Assembly (NCBI RefSeq): GCF_932526225.1
Contig: NC_064035.1
Span: 13,150,566-13,214,565, forward strand
DNA length: 64,000 nucleotides
Reading direction: 5' to 3'
Source of the DNA: Nematostella vectensis
Lineage: Eukaryota; Cnidaria; Anthozoa; Actiniaria; Edwardsiidae
This document shows, piece by piece, positions 1-11,431 of the stretch. Numbering within the stretch: the stretch's first letter is position 1; each line of letters opens with the position of its first letter. The translations under genes were made by a program, and so were the position numbers. The notes under the pieces are model-generated. The model was not told the DNA's origin and ran no database searches. It saw nothing but the letters and a program-made list of their open reading frames with translations.

Positions 1-852
1 GGGAGTCCCTGGTCATCCCATGGGTTCCACTTTAGCGGGAGTCCCTGGTCATCCCATGGTTTCCACTTTAGCGGGAGTCCCTGGTCATCCCATGGGTCCC
101 TTTTAGCGGGAGTCCCTGGTCATTCCCATGGGTTCCACTTTAGCGGGAGTCCCTGGTCATCCCATGGGTTCCACTTTAGCGGGAGTCCCTGGTCATCCCA
201 TGGGTTCCACTTTAGCGGGAGTCCCTGGTCATCCCATGGGTTCCACTTTAGCGGGAGTCCCTGGTCATTCCCATGGGTTCCACTTTAGCGGGAGTCCCTG
301 GTCATCCCATGGGTTCCACTTTAGCGGGAGTCCCTGGTCATCCCATGGGTTCCACTTTAGCGGGAGTCCCTGGTCATCCCATGGGTTCCACTTTAGCGGG
401 AGTCCCTGTTCATCCCATGGGTTCCACTTTAGCGGGAGTCCCTGGTCATTCCCATGGGTTCCACTTTAGCGGGAGTCCCTGGTCATCCCATGGGTTCCAC
501 TTTAGCGGGAGTCCCTGGTCATCCCATGGGTTCCACTTTAGCGGGAGTCCCTGGTCATCCCATGGGTTCCACTTTAGCGGGAATCCCTGGTCATCCCATG
601 GGTTCCACTTTAGCGGGAGTCCCTGGTCATCCCATGGGTTCCACTTTAGCGGTAGTCTCTGGTCATCCCATGGGTTCCACTTTAGCGGGAATCCCTGGTC
701 ATCCCATGGGTTCCACTTTAGCGGTAGTCTCTGGTCATCCCATGGGTTCCACTTAAGCGGGAATCCCTGGTCATCCCATGGGTTCCACTTAAACTGGAGT
801 TCCCGGTCATTCCATGGGTTCCACTTTAGCGGGAGTCCCTGGTCATCCCATC
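1..852. repeat. 36-bp minisatellite, about 23 copies
   Basis: Head-to-tail array with a 36-bp unit. A few units carry one extra base or single-base changes, and divergence rises toward the right end (about 640-850). The unit length is divisible by three and lacks stops in several frames, so long repetitive open frames result. I see no start, splice or domain evidence that they are genes. The array continues off the left edge and stops about 50 bases before a likely exon. Confidence 0.95.
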
Positions 853-900
853 TTAGTATTTTAAGAAATGTTCGTCAAATGGAATTTTTCTTCTCTGTAG

Positions 901-1029
901 AACAAAGACAACCAATGGCACAAGACAGTGCTTGATATCTCCACCAAGCAGAAAGACAAACTGCCAATCATCGATGTCGCCCCTTACGACTTACAAGATG
1001 GAGCTCAATTTAAGATCGAACTTGGACCA
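901..1029 (+). CDS. Single internal exon of an unidentified gene
   Basis: A pyrimidine-rich stretch ending in TAG at 898-900 is followed by 129 open bases and a GTATGT donor at 1030. The exon is exactly 43 codons in one phase. It encodes a mixed, globular-looking peptide with the start NKDNQWHKTVLDI and, near its end, DLQDGAQFKIELG. I do not recognise the family. It lies immediately right of the 36-bp array, which would then sit in the preceding intron. No partner exon was found to the right, so the rest of the gene may lie to the left of the window, with this exon near its 3' part. It could also be a chance open stretch between splice-like signals. Confidence 0.4.
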
Positions 1030-1726
1030 GTATGTTTCGCGTAACCGCGACTTTTATCACCATTGGGGAAGCAGATAGTTTATTATTACCAATCTGTATA
1101 TTGTTTAAAATATCTAAATTAGAAAGTAAAAGAACTTTGTAGGTACGCGTTCCCTTATATTTGTGGAGAAGCTCTAGACGAGAGACCCTGATGTCCGCTT
1201 TAGGCAATTCATATTATGGATCTTGTTTTCGTCTTTCCTCGCCTTGATAAATAAACGTCTTTCTCGTATTGATATATGTCATAGCCTCGCTCCATATAGT
1301 CATTCCAGGGGAGTAGCACTTCTCTAAGCAAGGTGTAAATCAATACTAGGATGTTTCATTGTTTTAGCCTTTGGTAGCCCTCTGTTGTTTAACTGTTAAT
1401 GTTGCGTGGTTTAAAGCTATGCTTGTCAAATAGTGCATTTGTGTGTACTGACAGTACACGGGAAGTATACAATCGTCATATTTGATCCAGATCTATTTGG
1501 AGTTTTTTTCTTAAATAAAAATGCGATCGTTTGTAATAAATGATTATATACGTTGAAATTGTGCTATGGTAAAATGTTCTTTGGTCTTTCTTGAAAAACA
1601 GCAATAATCAGAGCAAAGAGTATTATTACTAGTGAAGTCATGTGAACAATATCATATTTAAGATATCCGATCAAAGGTAGCAAATGGACCCATCACATAT
1701 CTATCACACATCTTATTTAACAAATC

Positions 1727-1800
1727 GATCTCATTTTTGTGGGCGTCTGTCCTCTAATAGATGCTGAGATGACGTCACAGCGTGTCGTGAACAGAAAAGT
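1727..1800 (+). repeat. Dispersed repeat fragment, copy 1
   Basis: This stretch, ending in a motif like TGTCGTGAACAGAAAAGTA, is closely matched in the same orientation at 59566-59640. It is therefore a dispersed repeat, probably a decayed transposon end. Confidence 0.6.
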
Positions 1801-1914
1801 ACGAAACTAGACGATGTCGAGTCCTCTAATAACACATGGACCCTCGACCAATCAGAGCGCGCGATTGTACAAATACCTCTCCCACAACATCCCAAAGGAA
1901 AACCACATCTTTTA

Positions 1915-2005
1915 GGCCCGTACCCAGGATTTTTCTCGGGGGGGGGGGGACAAAATCCTATAAAGTAGACCTAATTTTTCTGGGGAGGGGGGGGGGGGGC
2001 TTGAG
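1915..2005 (+). repeat. G-run dispersed repeat, copy 1
   Basis: It begins GCCCGTACCCAGGAT, then runs of T and G, then an ACAAAATCC segment and a second G run. The same order of segments appears in reverse complement at about 4811-4900. The two are oppositely oriented copies of one dispersed element. Confidence 0.55.
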
Positions 2006-4810
2006 TTTACTGATGTACTGATCAAAATCTGAGCAACTCCCCAAAAAAAAAAATTTTTATCCATTGCAGCAAAAGTTTGTTGGATTTGGCTACGCAAAAG
2101 TTTGAATTTTAGATTTACGATCTAATCCGCTTATGCTTTATAGTTTTGTCTACAAATAGCACGTCTATTGCGAACGGAAAGGGTGGAATTTCCGCCGTTG
2201 TGGGGGGGAGGGGGGATAGTGCGAACGCATCCCCTGGATACGGGCCTGTCTTTGAGCATCAAATTATATAGAGAATGGCAGCCACAAGAGATGAATCCTA
2301 TGCTCAAGATATTTTTACGGGTGCTGAAACTTAGCATTTAGCGATCTTCTTAGATGCCCTAATATAACAAACCTTAGGATTTTGGAGGGGTTTTTTTTGT
2401 TTGGAACGAGGAGGTAAAACCTTAAGATTAAAGTTGGAGTTATCTGTGCCATGATTTTTTTTTCGATACGACTGGAACTTCTGTGGTGCACGATCAGTTG
2501 TTCTTTATTATTACAACCCGAATAGTAGCGGATCTAGGGGGAGGGATTAGGGGGTTTAAACCCCCGGGGTCCCCCTCCCCCCTTTGTCACTTTGATCTAG
2601 CAAAAAGGTAGATCAGCCCCTTAAAAACAGTCAGGAAAGAGCCCTAGGACATCCATCAGTCTATTGGGGCGGGTCATGAATGCTGTGTTTATCGATGTTT
2701 GCACGCTAAGCTATATAGGAAAATAAATGTTTCCAAATGCATTTTGGGGGATTTCATTGACCTGGAAATGTTTTGAATGCAAAACATCTTGATTAATATG
2801 CATCTTGATTAATATGTTGGCAACGGAGTCATTTCTATCATTATGCTTCAATACGATTTGGAAGACCGTCTGTCCCAATGGATCCTGATTATCCAGATCT
2901 AGTTAAGTTTAGAAAAGCTCGATAGAGACAAAAACACGACAAAATACTCCTGCAGAGGAGGCTAGTTTGGGCGTCTAAAAATGAGAGCCGGATAGCAGGC
3001 TGTTCGAACAATAGTGAGTAATGGTCAAAAATCATTATACTAACAAGTAAGAAATCCTATGTGCATTTCTGTATTGTTAGCTTTGAATGTGACATATGAC
3101 ATTTACGATGTCCCGCCTAACGCCCCCGATGGCGATAAAAGTATAAGAATTAAAATGCCTAAATATTTCACTATTTATCTAAAATGATCACATGAACACA
3201 TTTCAGCATAGTTGCTTGTACTTTACAGCCTAGCCGAAAAGCTTTAGCTGCCTTACGTCGTTTCAGCGTATGTCTGGAAGTTTCGTCTATTTTTTTTCTC
3301 TTGTTTCATCTTATCTGAGGATGTTCGATTCTCTGGCAATTGGCTCTACCTTTTTTCTACTAAGGAATCAGTCATTATTAAATAGGGGAGGGCTACTGTG
3401 TTTTTTTTGGGAGGGCGGGTACGATATTTTTAGCTCCGATTTGGGGGAAGGGATTAGAATACGTGTGTTGTTCATTTTAAAAGTATCAAGGAAAGGGGCT
3501 GGATGCATGTCTTTAGGAAAGTATCAAGTAAGGAATTGGGATGCATGTCGTTAGTAAAGTATCAAGTAAGGGGTTGGAATGCGTGTCGTTAGTAAAGTAT
3601 CAATTAAGGGCTGGATGCATGTCTTTAGAAACGTATCAAGAAAGGGGTTGGATATATGTCGTTAGTAAAGTATCAAGTAAGGGGTTAGTATGTATTAAGT
3701 GGGTGACAACTTGTGGGTGGTTGTTTTGAATTTTTCTTGCAAATTAACTGTAAATGTAAACAATAACAAAGAAGTGTTCGATAGATCCGACTTTTTCTCG
3801 ATAATGTTTTAGCCTGACCCCTTACAACCATATCTTTAGGTTTACTTCTTCTTGGTTACTATTTGGTTGCTATTCTACTTCTTCTGCTAACTAGAGAGGT
3901 GCGACTTCTAGTTTCACGTTGGTTGCCACGCATCCCTTAGGTGATTAACCCCAGAACCCAAACCCTTTCGCTAAAACGCAGCTTGAGAGGCAACTGGCCC
4001 TTTTCCCCTGGTATCCATAAAACAAGAATTGCCTGTTTTTTGTCCGTCTTCTATCAGCGAGGATATCAATATTTGACTCAAAGCCAGGATTTGTGCATTT
4101 CTATGCTATAATAACCGTGACCTCACTGAACCGCCCTTCGCAGATTTAGCCATACGGTTTCCGTTATCAATCCCTGGACCAATCATAGGCGACCATCCAT
4201 GACTTTCGTCTGGTTACCATTACATGAAAAACATAAAAAATAGACACAGCATCTAGAATACCCTCTCGAAAAACAGGCCATGACAAGCGCCTTATTCTTT
4301 GCCTCAAAGGATTGTATACTGCATTGGAAATGATTTTTCTGTGTACAGGCGCAAATAACCCCTTTAGGTAAGCCAATGTGTTTATTATATCCATGTGTTA
4401 AGCTTAAATGTTATATGTTGTTTATAGTAAGCCGTATGATGTGATAGCAGTAATACATTGAAAATCAAGTTCGATTGAGTGCTCAATTGCAATCTTTACA
4501 ATGCAAAGAAACGCAAAAGGGGTTCATATCAAAACAAAATGACATTTAGAATATTAGCCTGCTAGCCGACTCCCCGAAACTCCGGAGAGCCGGCTAGTAG
4601 ACTATTAGATTATCTGGTAATCACAGAAATTGATACATGTAGATATGGTTTGTCTAAAAATCATAAGCTAGATCACTCTGGTAGGTAGCCAAATCCGACA
4701 ATTTACATCCCGTGGAGATACTGCAAAGGCATAAAAAAAATCCCTTTTTGTTCTTTCAACACGGAGGTGGTTGAATTTTTATCAGAGAACTCCCTCCCTC
4801 CCTCCATCCC

Positions 4811-4900
4811 CCTCCCCCCATCCCCGGAAAAATTAGGTCCACTTTTACGGATTTTGTACCCCCCCCCCCCACCCCAAAAAAAAATCCTGGGTACAGGCCT
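4811..4900 (-). repeat. G-run dispersed repeat, copy 2 (inverted)
   Basis: Reverse-complement counterpart of the 1915-2005 element, ending in ATCCTGGGTACAGGCC on the + strand. The two copies could pair as a long imperfect hairpin of about 2.9 kb span. Confidence 0.55.
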
Positions 4901-6174
4901 ACAAAGTCGTTTGTTATATGAGGGGTGGTTATATGCTTGTTAGTGTGATGGTAGAATAACATGTAGTCATAAATATTTTCCATGCATATCAACTAGTTGG
5001 CTATGTTTTATGCTTTAGTGACATCTTCCTTTGCCCATACTTCCACAAATACTATACAGTCTCATACTATACATACTATACAGTCTCTCTCCAGAGAGGA
5101 CTCTCCTCCAGATCGAGATTATGACAAATTTTTAACATAACATTGATTCCCAGTCAGTAACATTAATTTATTTGGACCACACTAATTGTTACGCCACACT
5201 TGCAAGACTATATACGCCTATTGCTTAAAACTTCTGTGTTCTCTGTGAGATTAAATTTTATTGTCATTGGCGATGAGAAATAGCATTTGCGCTTGATGGG
5301 TGTGAAGTCAAACCCTTGTCAGGGGGAAGCGGGGGAGGGGGAGGAGAGAGAAAGCGTGGCAGGAATGAGATGGAGAGCTAGTACTTTTTGGAACGTTGAC
5401 AAGCTTTCGCGCAACATTAATGCAAAAATGCATAAAGCGGAGACACTGAGTAATTCAAGAAAAAGCTTGTAGAATCTCTTTTCTGAACTATGACTTTATG
5501 GACTTGCAGTAGGAGAATGGGAAGGAGATAGAGGCTTCAATTACCTCTATACCAAATAGCAGTTTATAAATAGGTGCTATGAGAAACAAAGGTCTTGTGC
5601 ATGTGTCAGGGATTTGTCTAAATATCGCTTTGCTGTTGGTAAAATGGAACTATATGGTATCAAAACATAATTAGGGAGACTAAACATACTTTGGAACGTC
5701 TCCGCTTTTAATACGTAATATCGAAACACACCTTCTAAATCTTAAAAGACTAAACCTATCTAGCATTAACCGTATAGAACGAGATTGATTGATTACTAAT
5801 AAAGCACACGCAAGACTCACAAAGTGGCAATTCCAAAGTTATCACATACACAAAGCACCAACAGTACGGAAAGTTTCCAGTTCCAATTTGTCGCCACTGT
5901 TTCATCCATTTGAAAAAGCAGTTTAGCCAAGGACAAGGTTCAAGCACATTAAGCTTTGATTAACAAAGAAGGGCAAACAGGAAAGAAAAACACCGAATGT
6001 CCATTATAGACATTTTTTGGCCCAACTGATTGTGAAAAACGCACTAGTCTTTGTACCCTGCATACCGGGAGTATATCGATTTCGATGAGTCAAATTGACT
6101 TATTAAATATCAAAATGCAAACATGTCGTACTCGTGTAAAAAGGTCGTCGTACGAGAGTGGATCCTTAAAAAGT

Positions 6175-6640
6175 CGGCTGATTGGTTGATCTACTACCCG
6201 TCTTAGATGATCCAAAGGAGGTCGGTGTATGTCACGTCATGTGTTTAATACCCCCCCCCCCCCCCTTTCCCCCTTGGGATTGGTTGATCTACTACCCGTC
6301 TTAGATGATCCAAGGAAGGCCGCTGTATGTCACGTCATGTGTTTAATATCCCCTCCCCCCCTTGGGATTGGTTGATCTACTACCCGTCTTAGATGATCCA
6401 AGGAAGGCCGGTGTATGTCACGTCATGTGTTTTATACCCCCCCCCCCCCCCCCCTCCTTGGGATTGGTTGATCTACTACCCGTCTTAGATGATCTAAGGA
6501 AGGCCGGTGTATGTCACGTCATGTGTTTAATCCCCCCTCCCTTGGGATTGGTTGATCTACTACCCGTCTTAGACGATCCAAGGGAGGTCGGTGTATGTCA
6601 CGTCATGTGTTTAATACCCCCCCCCCCCCTTGGGGCTGTC
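6175..6640. repeat. About 85-98 bp tandem repeat with variable poly-C tracts, 5 copies
   Basis: Five copies of a unit containing GATTGGTTGATCTACTACCC and GTCACGTCATGTG are separated by poly-C runs of different length. The length variation lies mostly in the poly-C runs. No coding role is visible. Confidence 0.9.
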
Positions 6641-8693
6641 TCCAGGCCCTAAGGGGGGGGGAGGGTATCCCTACTGCTCTTACGTGGCTCGTACCTCATC
6701 CCCATCCCCCTTCGAGAGTCAGAGAAAAACACAAACAAACAACATTTTCCGGTGACTATAAATAGATATGTTTAAGTTCCTTTCTTATGAAAAACACATT
6801 TGCAATCATTTTTCTCACGTCTACGACACACTAGGCGATTTAATCCAATACGCCGCGGCAGCAGTCAGACCTGCGATTTTGAGCCGGCGATTGAAATTTG
6901 CTGGTACGAGCGTACAAACTCGCCTAGTTGTCGTAGGCATTACACAAAACTCTAGTCGTCTCAAAGATTGTAAATCTTTATTTGGCTCTATTTCATAATC
7001 AATTGTGGACGCAGATCACAAGGTCCGACACACACCAGCAAATAGAGGCTGTCCGGTGGTTTTCTTCCTACGCTGAATGTGAAACAATCTAAATAGCAAA
7101 CACAAACATAGTCGAACCCTGTTTTCGCTTCGTATTTATCGAGTCCTTTCCCTGCAAACAGCTGGGGCATTGCCAGGGGCGTGGCCTAGGAAGCCCGCTT
7201 CCCCCTTTAGGAGCCAAAAATACAGTAAATGTATCAGACATTATCTAAAATACAGGAGAAAATGCCTCGAAAGTCTCTTTTGGGCCCCCTCCTGTTAAAA
7301 ATCTTGGCTACGCCGCTGAAACAGAGGCTTCTTTTCTCTGTGTTTCACTGGGCTGGCATTCCGACTTTTTTCCCTCGCCGACCGACCCCTTCCCCTCCTC
7401 CCCTTTGGCCGCCGGCAGGCTATGTAGCAAATGATTCCCCCAATTATTTTAAATGCTCGCACAATTTTATTGTTAATCGAATTCTTCGCCAAGGTGGAAC
7501 AGTCTCGCTCGAATGCTCGTTTTTTTAAAAAGATAAATGTTCGAATGTTCGTTTTCTTTTATTTTTTTTTTCTTCTATACCTATAGTATTATTATGTATG
7601 TAATTTGATCCGTCCTGGGACACGACACACAACTCTACGAGCTCTTAAGGTGACTAAAGAAAGCAGGGCGATGCTTTTTTTTCGTTTCCTTTTTTTTCAA
7701 AATGCTCGCTACTCGCAGACGACAAAAGGTTAAATTAGTTGAAGTGCTCGCCTAAATGCGGTACTCGCGAATGCTCGCCACTTGCCATCTCTAGTGAACC
7801 AAGATATGCCAAGAGCCTTTGTTAACACATAAATATTCCAGTCGAAGGTAATGATGATTATGACTGATAAATGAATGTATGGGTTCTAAAAGCTTTGCGT
7901 TCGATCATTCTCATTTTTTGGAATGGGCGCTTATTCGATAGTGGATAGCCTACGTGTACTCGCAAAATTTTCGTGAGTCAGCCTGCGGCTACACGCAGGC
8001 TAGAAAGTGGACGAATATTGGAAGCTGGGCACTAACACGAGACGTCTGTATAATTGATGTGTGTATGGGCTGTTTGGGTCTATGTCAAATAAAGTATAAA
8101 AAGAGAGCATGTCGCTTGGTGTGTAATACTCTGATGAGAATGTCGTAGCCCGCTCTGCATCATGGATAACGCATAACCTAGTGCAACCTTTCGAAATAGT
8201 TGCCGAAACTAGTGTACATTACATCTAGAAAAAATGAAAACTGTTAAACTCTTGGATTGAAATAGAACTAGTTGACACCAGTGAGTTTTTATAAACAAAA
8301 CCACTGTCTCATCGCCTATTATGTACAAACCAATTCAACAGAAACACCACCATATTAGTTGGGTTCCCTGTTCTTCTGGCGGGAAGCAGTTCGCGCATGA
8401 CTTAGAAAAGGTTTCAACACCTGTTTTGTTTGTTTGTTTTCCATGTTTTTGATGCGAGGAAAAAAGGCACAGAATAATTTCAAAAAGCAACAAGCCATAT
8501 TGTGGGTAAGCAGTAAGCTACTGATAATTGTCATAATATGAGGATTCTTGGTAAATAAGCACTTGATAAAGGAGTAAACAAGTACTTAAGTTTACGTGGG
8601 GCCTCATGTGCATTTTGGTTTTGAAAAATTCGAGCAACAAGCTAAACAAAAGTTTTACACTTCAATATACTTACAGAGAAACTTGACAGGGTT
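6641..8693. other. Non-coding stretch with small inverted-repeat elements
   Basis: No supported exon. Besides the hairpin at 6821-6936 there is a possible small element at 7172-7319, with weakly inverted ends around GGGGCGTGGCCTAGG and TTGGCTACGCC, and T-rich stretches near 7510-7700. Confidence 0.4.
6821..6936. mobile_element. Small hairpin element (MITE-like)
   Basis: The left end CTACGACACACTAGGCGATTT and the right end read as near-perfect inverted repeats of about 20 bases around a GC-richer centre. The total is about 116 bp with no open frame of interest. This fits a miniature inverted-repeat transposable element. I found no clear target-site duplication. Confidence 0.45.
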
Positions 8694-9205
8694 TGTGCAC
8701 TAGTCAATTGAAACCCCCATCCCCATGGTCCCGGGGAAGTGTGGGGGATTAGACTTTGACCCTGTACAAGACAGAGAAAATCCCCCACCCCCTGGGACAA
8801 AACTGCAGTCAAATGCCCCTACCCCTTGGGATGCTAACTATAGGCAACTACCTTGCATTTAAGACAACAAGTCATCTGAAATAAGCTTTTTTTAATCTTT
8901 CAAAGCCAGTACACTTTTGCAGGCACATTAGTAATAATGAAGATAACAGTTACGCCCCCCCCCCCCCCCAAAAAAAAATGAAAAAAAATAGATTATCTTC
9001 ATCTGGCGTTCAGTTATTATTCATATTCGTTTTCGCACATTGTGTCATGCAGCTAGTCAAACCAGAAACTGACATGACTTTTGCAAAGTACACTTGTGAT
9101 GTTATTCATTTGTCCCCAAGCCCCAAGGTGTCCAATGTGGGGACAAGTCTTAGAGTCAAAAACTGTCAATTCCCCCACCCCCTTGGGACAGATTCTTGTT
9201 CAAAA
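8694..9205 (+). mobile_element. About 0.5-kb non-autonomous element, copy 1
   Basis: The block matches the reverse complement of 22385-22876 along its length. Shared blocks include CCCCATGGTCCC near one end, the segment around GACTTTGACCCTGTACA, the segment around CCAGAAACTGACATGACT, and CCCACCCCCTTGGGACAGATTC near the other end. Internal indels and poly-C runs differ. No protein is encoded. Confidence 0.75.
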
Positions 9206-9543
9206 GTGCTTTCATTATTTCAACGTGTATTTTTTTGAAAAATGAGAACATATACCAGTGTCGATTTCTTTCTTTCGAGGAGAAAAAAAGCGTTTTTAAA
9301 CATGCTTTCAGAATTAGTAGTCTTTAAAAACAATGCACGAAAAAGGGTAAGTCACTTAAATGAAACTGGGAGGGAAGAAAATGGAACCTTCATCAGATAT
9401 TATGGTTGTTCTTTCTCTAATTGCCTGCTTCCAAATACATACTTTCCGCCAATCATATCGCACTATTGCCTGATATTGGTCACGTGAACCTTAGTTGTCA
9501 ATCAATGTCATCCGGGGTTTTTACGAATCCAACTAAAGGTTTT

Positions 9544-9617
9544 ATGGAGGTTAGAAGAAATGAAACGACCACTGTTTTGGTCTTTTTTGGCCTTATTTTG
9601 CGGATTATTAAGGGCGG
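9544..9617 (+). CDS. Candidate first coding exon of the activin type II receptor gene (signal peptide)
   Basis: An ATG opens a short frame with a basic N-region (MEVRRNE) and a hydrophobic core (VLVFFGLIL). A consensus GTAAGT donor follows at 9618. Two bases of a codon are left over. These join in phase if the next exon starts after the AG at 11440-11441, giving a 538-residue protein of normal length for the family. If the AG at 11430-11431 is used instead, the phase fails. The assignment rests on phase, length and signal-peptide character only. Another upstream exon could exist. Confidence 0.45.
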
Positions 9618-11431
9618 GTAAGTGAAAGTCGCTAATATTATTCTTTCAAAGTCAAGTATCTTTACAGTAAGAGCGTTTTTTTACGCCGCTTTAGCCGCAT
9701 TTCTATGTTTTCGGCTGCCAACATATCCGTAACATTCGCCGATCCGACGCTGAGTCGGGCTCGCTTCATCATAGGACTTGTCCTCCGCTAAAACATGTTC
9801 CAAGCAGTCGCAGTGGTCCCCTAACCGATCATTTGCGTATTCTACAGTATGCCCGGGTCATGTCTCTGTCGTTTTGCTGCTGGCTCGCTGACGGTTTGGT
9901 AGCTTTCTGTCACAATCCAGCGTTGAATTCACTGTGGTTGTTTACATGTTTTGTGCCCCGATACAATCTCGAATTCATTCTTTTTCCTAAAAAAATCACA
10001 ATATCCCAGCTGAGATGCCAAAATACCTAGCTCGCATATCTTACTATCATATCTTTTCTTTTTCTTCAATCTGCGAGACATAACTTTAAGGATATTTACT
10101 ATGGTTATACCGATACATTTTGTTCAGAGTTATCGTGTTTTCTTGGCGTGGTTTGAGTAGCGCGAACAACTTTCCCAAATCGAACACCTATTACTTCGGA
10201 TTTTTGCTTCCATCTTGTTTAGTATGAAATCCTTGATTATTGTTTTGTGTTTTCTTTATAAGCTATAGTGAATAGTTGCTTGATCATGGCTGGAAAAGTG
10301 CTTTTGACTCCTAGCTAGGAGCATGAGTAATTCTTATCGTACCATCTCGTTGCATGCCTGCTTTATTTGCTCGAGGACTAATCTTCTGAATTCAACTGCA
10401 TGGCGAAATTCATACTCGGCTTTCTCCATTAGTTTTGATACCCAGTACAATCCCCCACAAAAATACAATTTGTATGAGTAATTTCAAACATTATTTCAAA
10501 CCATCGATACATAAACATTAAAAAAAATCGACGGTTTGTAGCCGATGTAGCCAATTGTATCGTGACATTAATAGTGTACATTGTTTTCTTCTAGAAGCGA
10601 TAGCAAACAAGCTAGCGTGATATTTTCCTTAGTTTCCATATTATCAAGCTCTCTTGATTTATTTATTTAATACCGAGCAACGCCATAATGATTTGAGTGG
10701 CAGTACATGAAGGCTTATGGCGCTCTTTTAGGCCGTTTTAGGATTTTCTGTATTGCCAATTCTCATAATAATGGGTTCAACGTCTTCCATGATATCCTAA
10801 AAATATAAAAAATACAGCGTATCGATCACCTGCCATGCTACTAAAACCTCGTGTTGTTTTCTACCATTATGTAACGCGAAACATGTAATAAGGTTGATTT
10901 CGACTTCGTCGCCGATGTAGTCGGATGTTAAAAGTCGAGTATTTGACCTTTGTCGGTTTTGTGAAATTTCCCAATCTCGTTCATGCTAACAGCTACTTAA
11001 AGATGCCACATAAGTTACTGCTTGTATTTTCACTTTTTAAAATAACTCGTAACAACAATACTATACAGCGGCTTGTATTTTCGTAATTATTTTCTAATAA
11101 TTTTCATTCACCTTCAGCCTGATTTCCTATTTAGTCAATAGAATCTGTAGGGTCGTATTGTACTAGTGCATACTATGAAATATTTGGTATGTATTCTTAG
11201 GTTATAGTGGTTATACTAGAAGCCAAAGATTATTGTGATGTTTAGTTGGAAACAAAATATTGTTATTTTTGTAATTCTTTTGGTATACTTTATTTAAATA
11301 AGACTGTCTTACCCAATGAATAGTGGGTAGATTATAAACTATTGCACTGATCGATTCTATTTGTCATATTTGTTGTTAAAATAAAAAAAAAGAAACACAT
11401 TTTGAAATTTGGTTTGTGGTTCTTTTTTCAG
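9618..11431 (+). other. Presumed first intron of the receptor gene
   Basis: AT-rich DNA with no further supported exon on either strand. It is an intron only if the candidate first exon at 9544-9617 is correct. Confidence 0.4.

Larger units (their letters stand above)
1030..6170. other. Gene-poor stretch with degenerate repeats
   Basis: No exon with recognisable protein content on either strand. It holds AT-rich DNA, G- or C-homopolymer runs (1940-2000, 4855-4875), short dispersed repeat fragments, and an imprecise tandem of about 55-60 bp around 3485-3700. It could contain introns of the gene owning exon 901-1029, but nothing shows that. Confidence 0.5.

Noticed and set aside
128-935. MGSTLAGVPGHP-type repeat frames in the 36-bp array
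   Set aside because: The frames follow from unit length divisible by three. Overlapping frames are equally open, and one-base length changes between units break any single frame.
6768-6998. 76-codon plus-strand frame
   Set aside because: It spans the small hairpin element at 6821-6936, and its sequence resembles no family.
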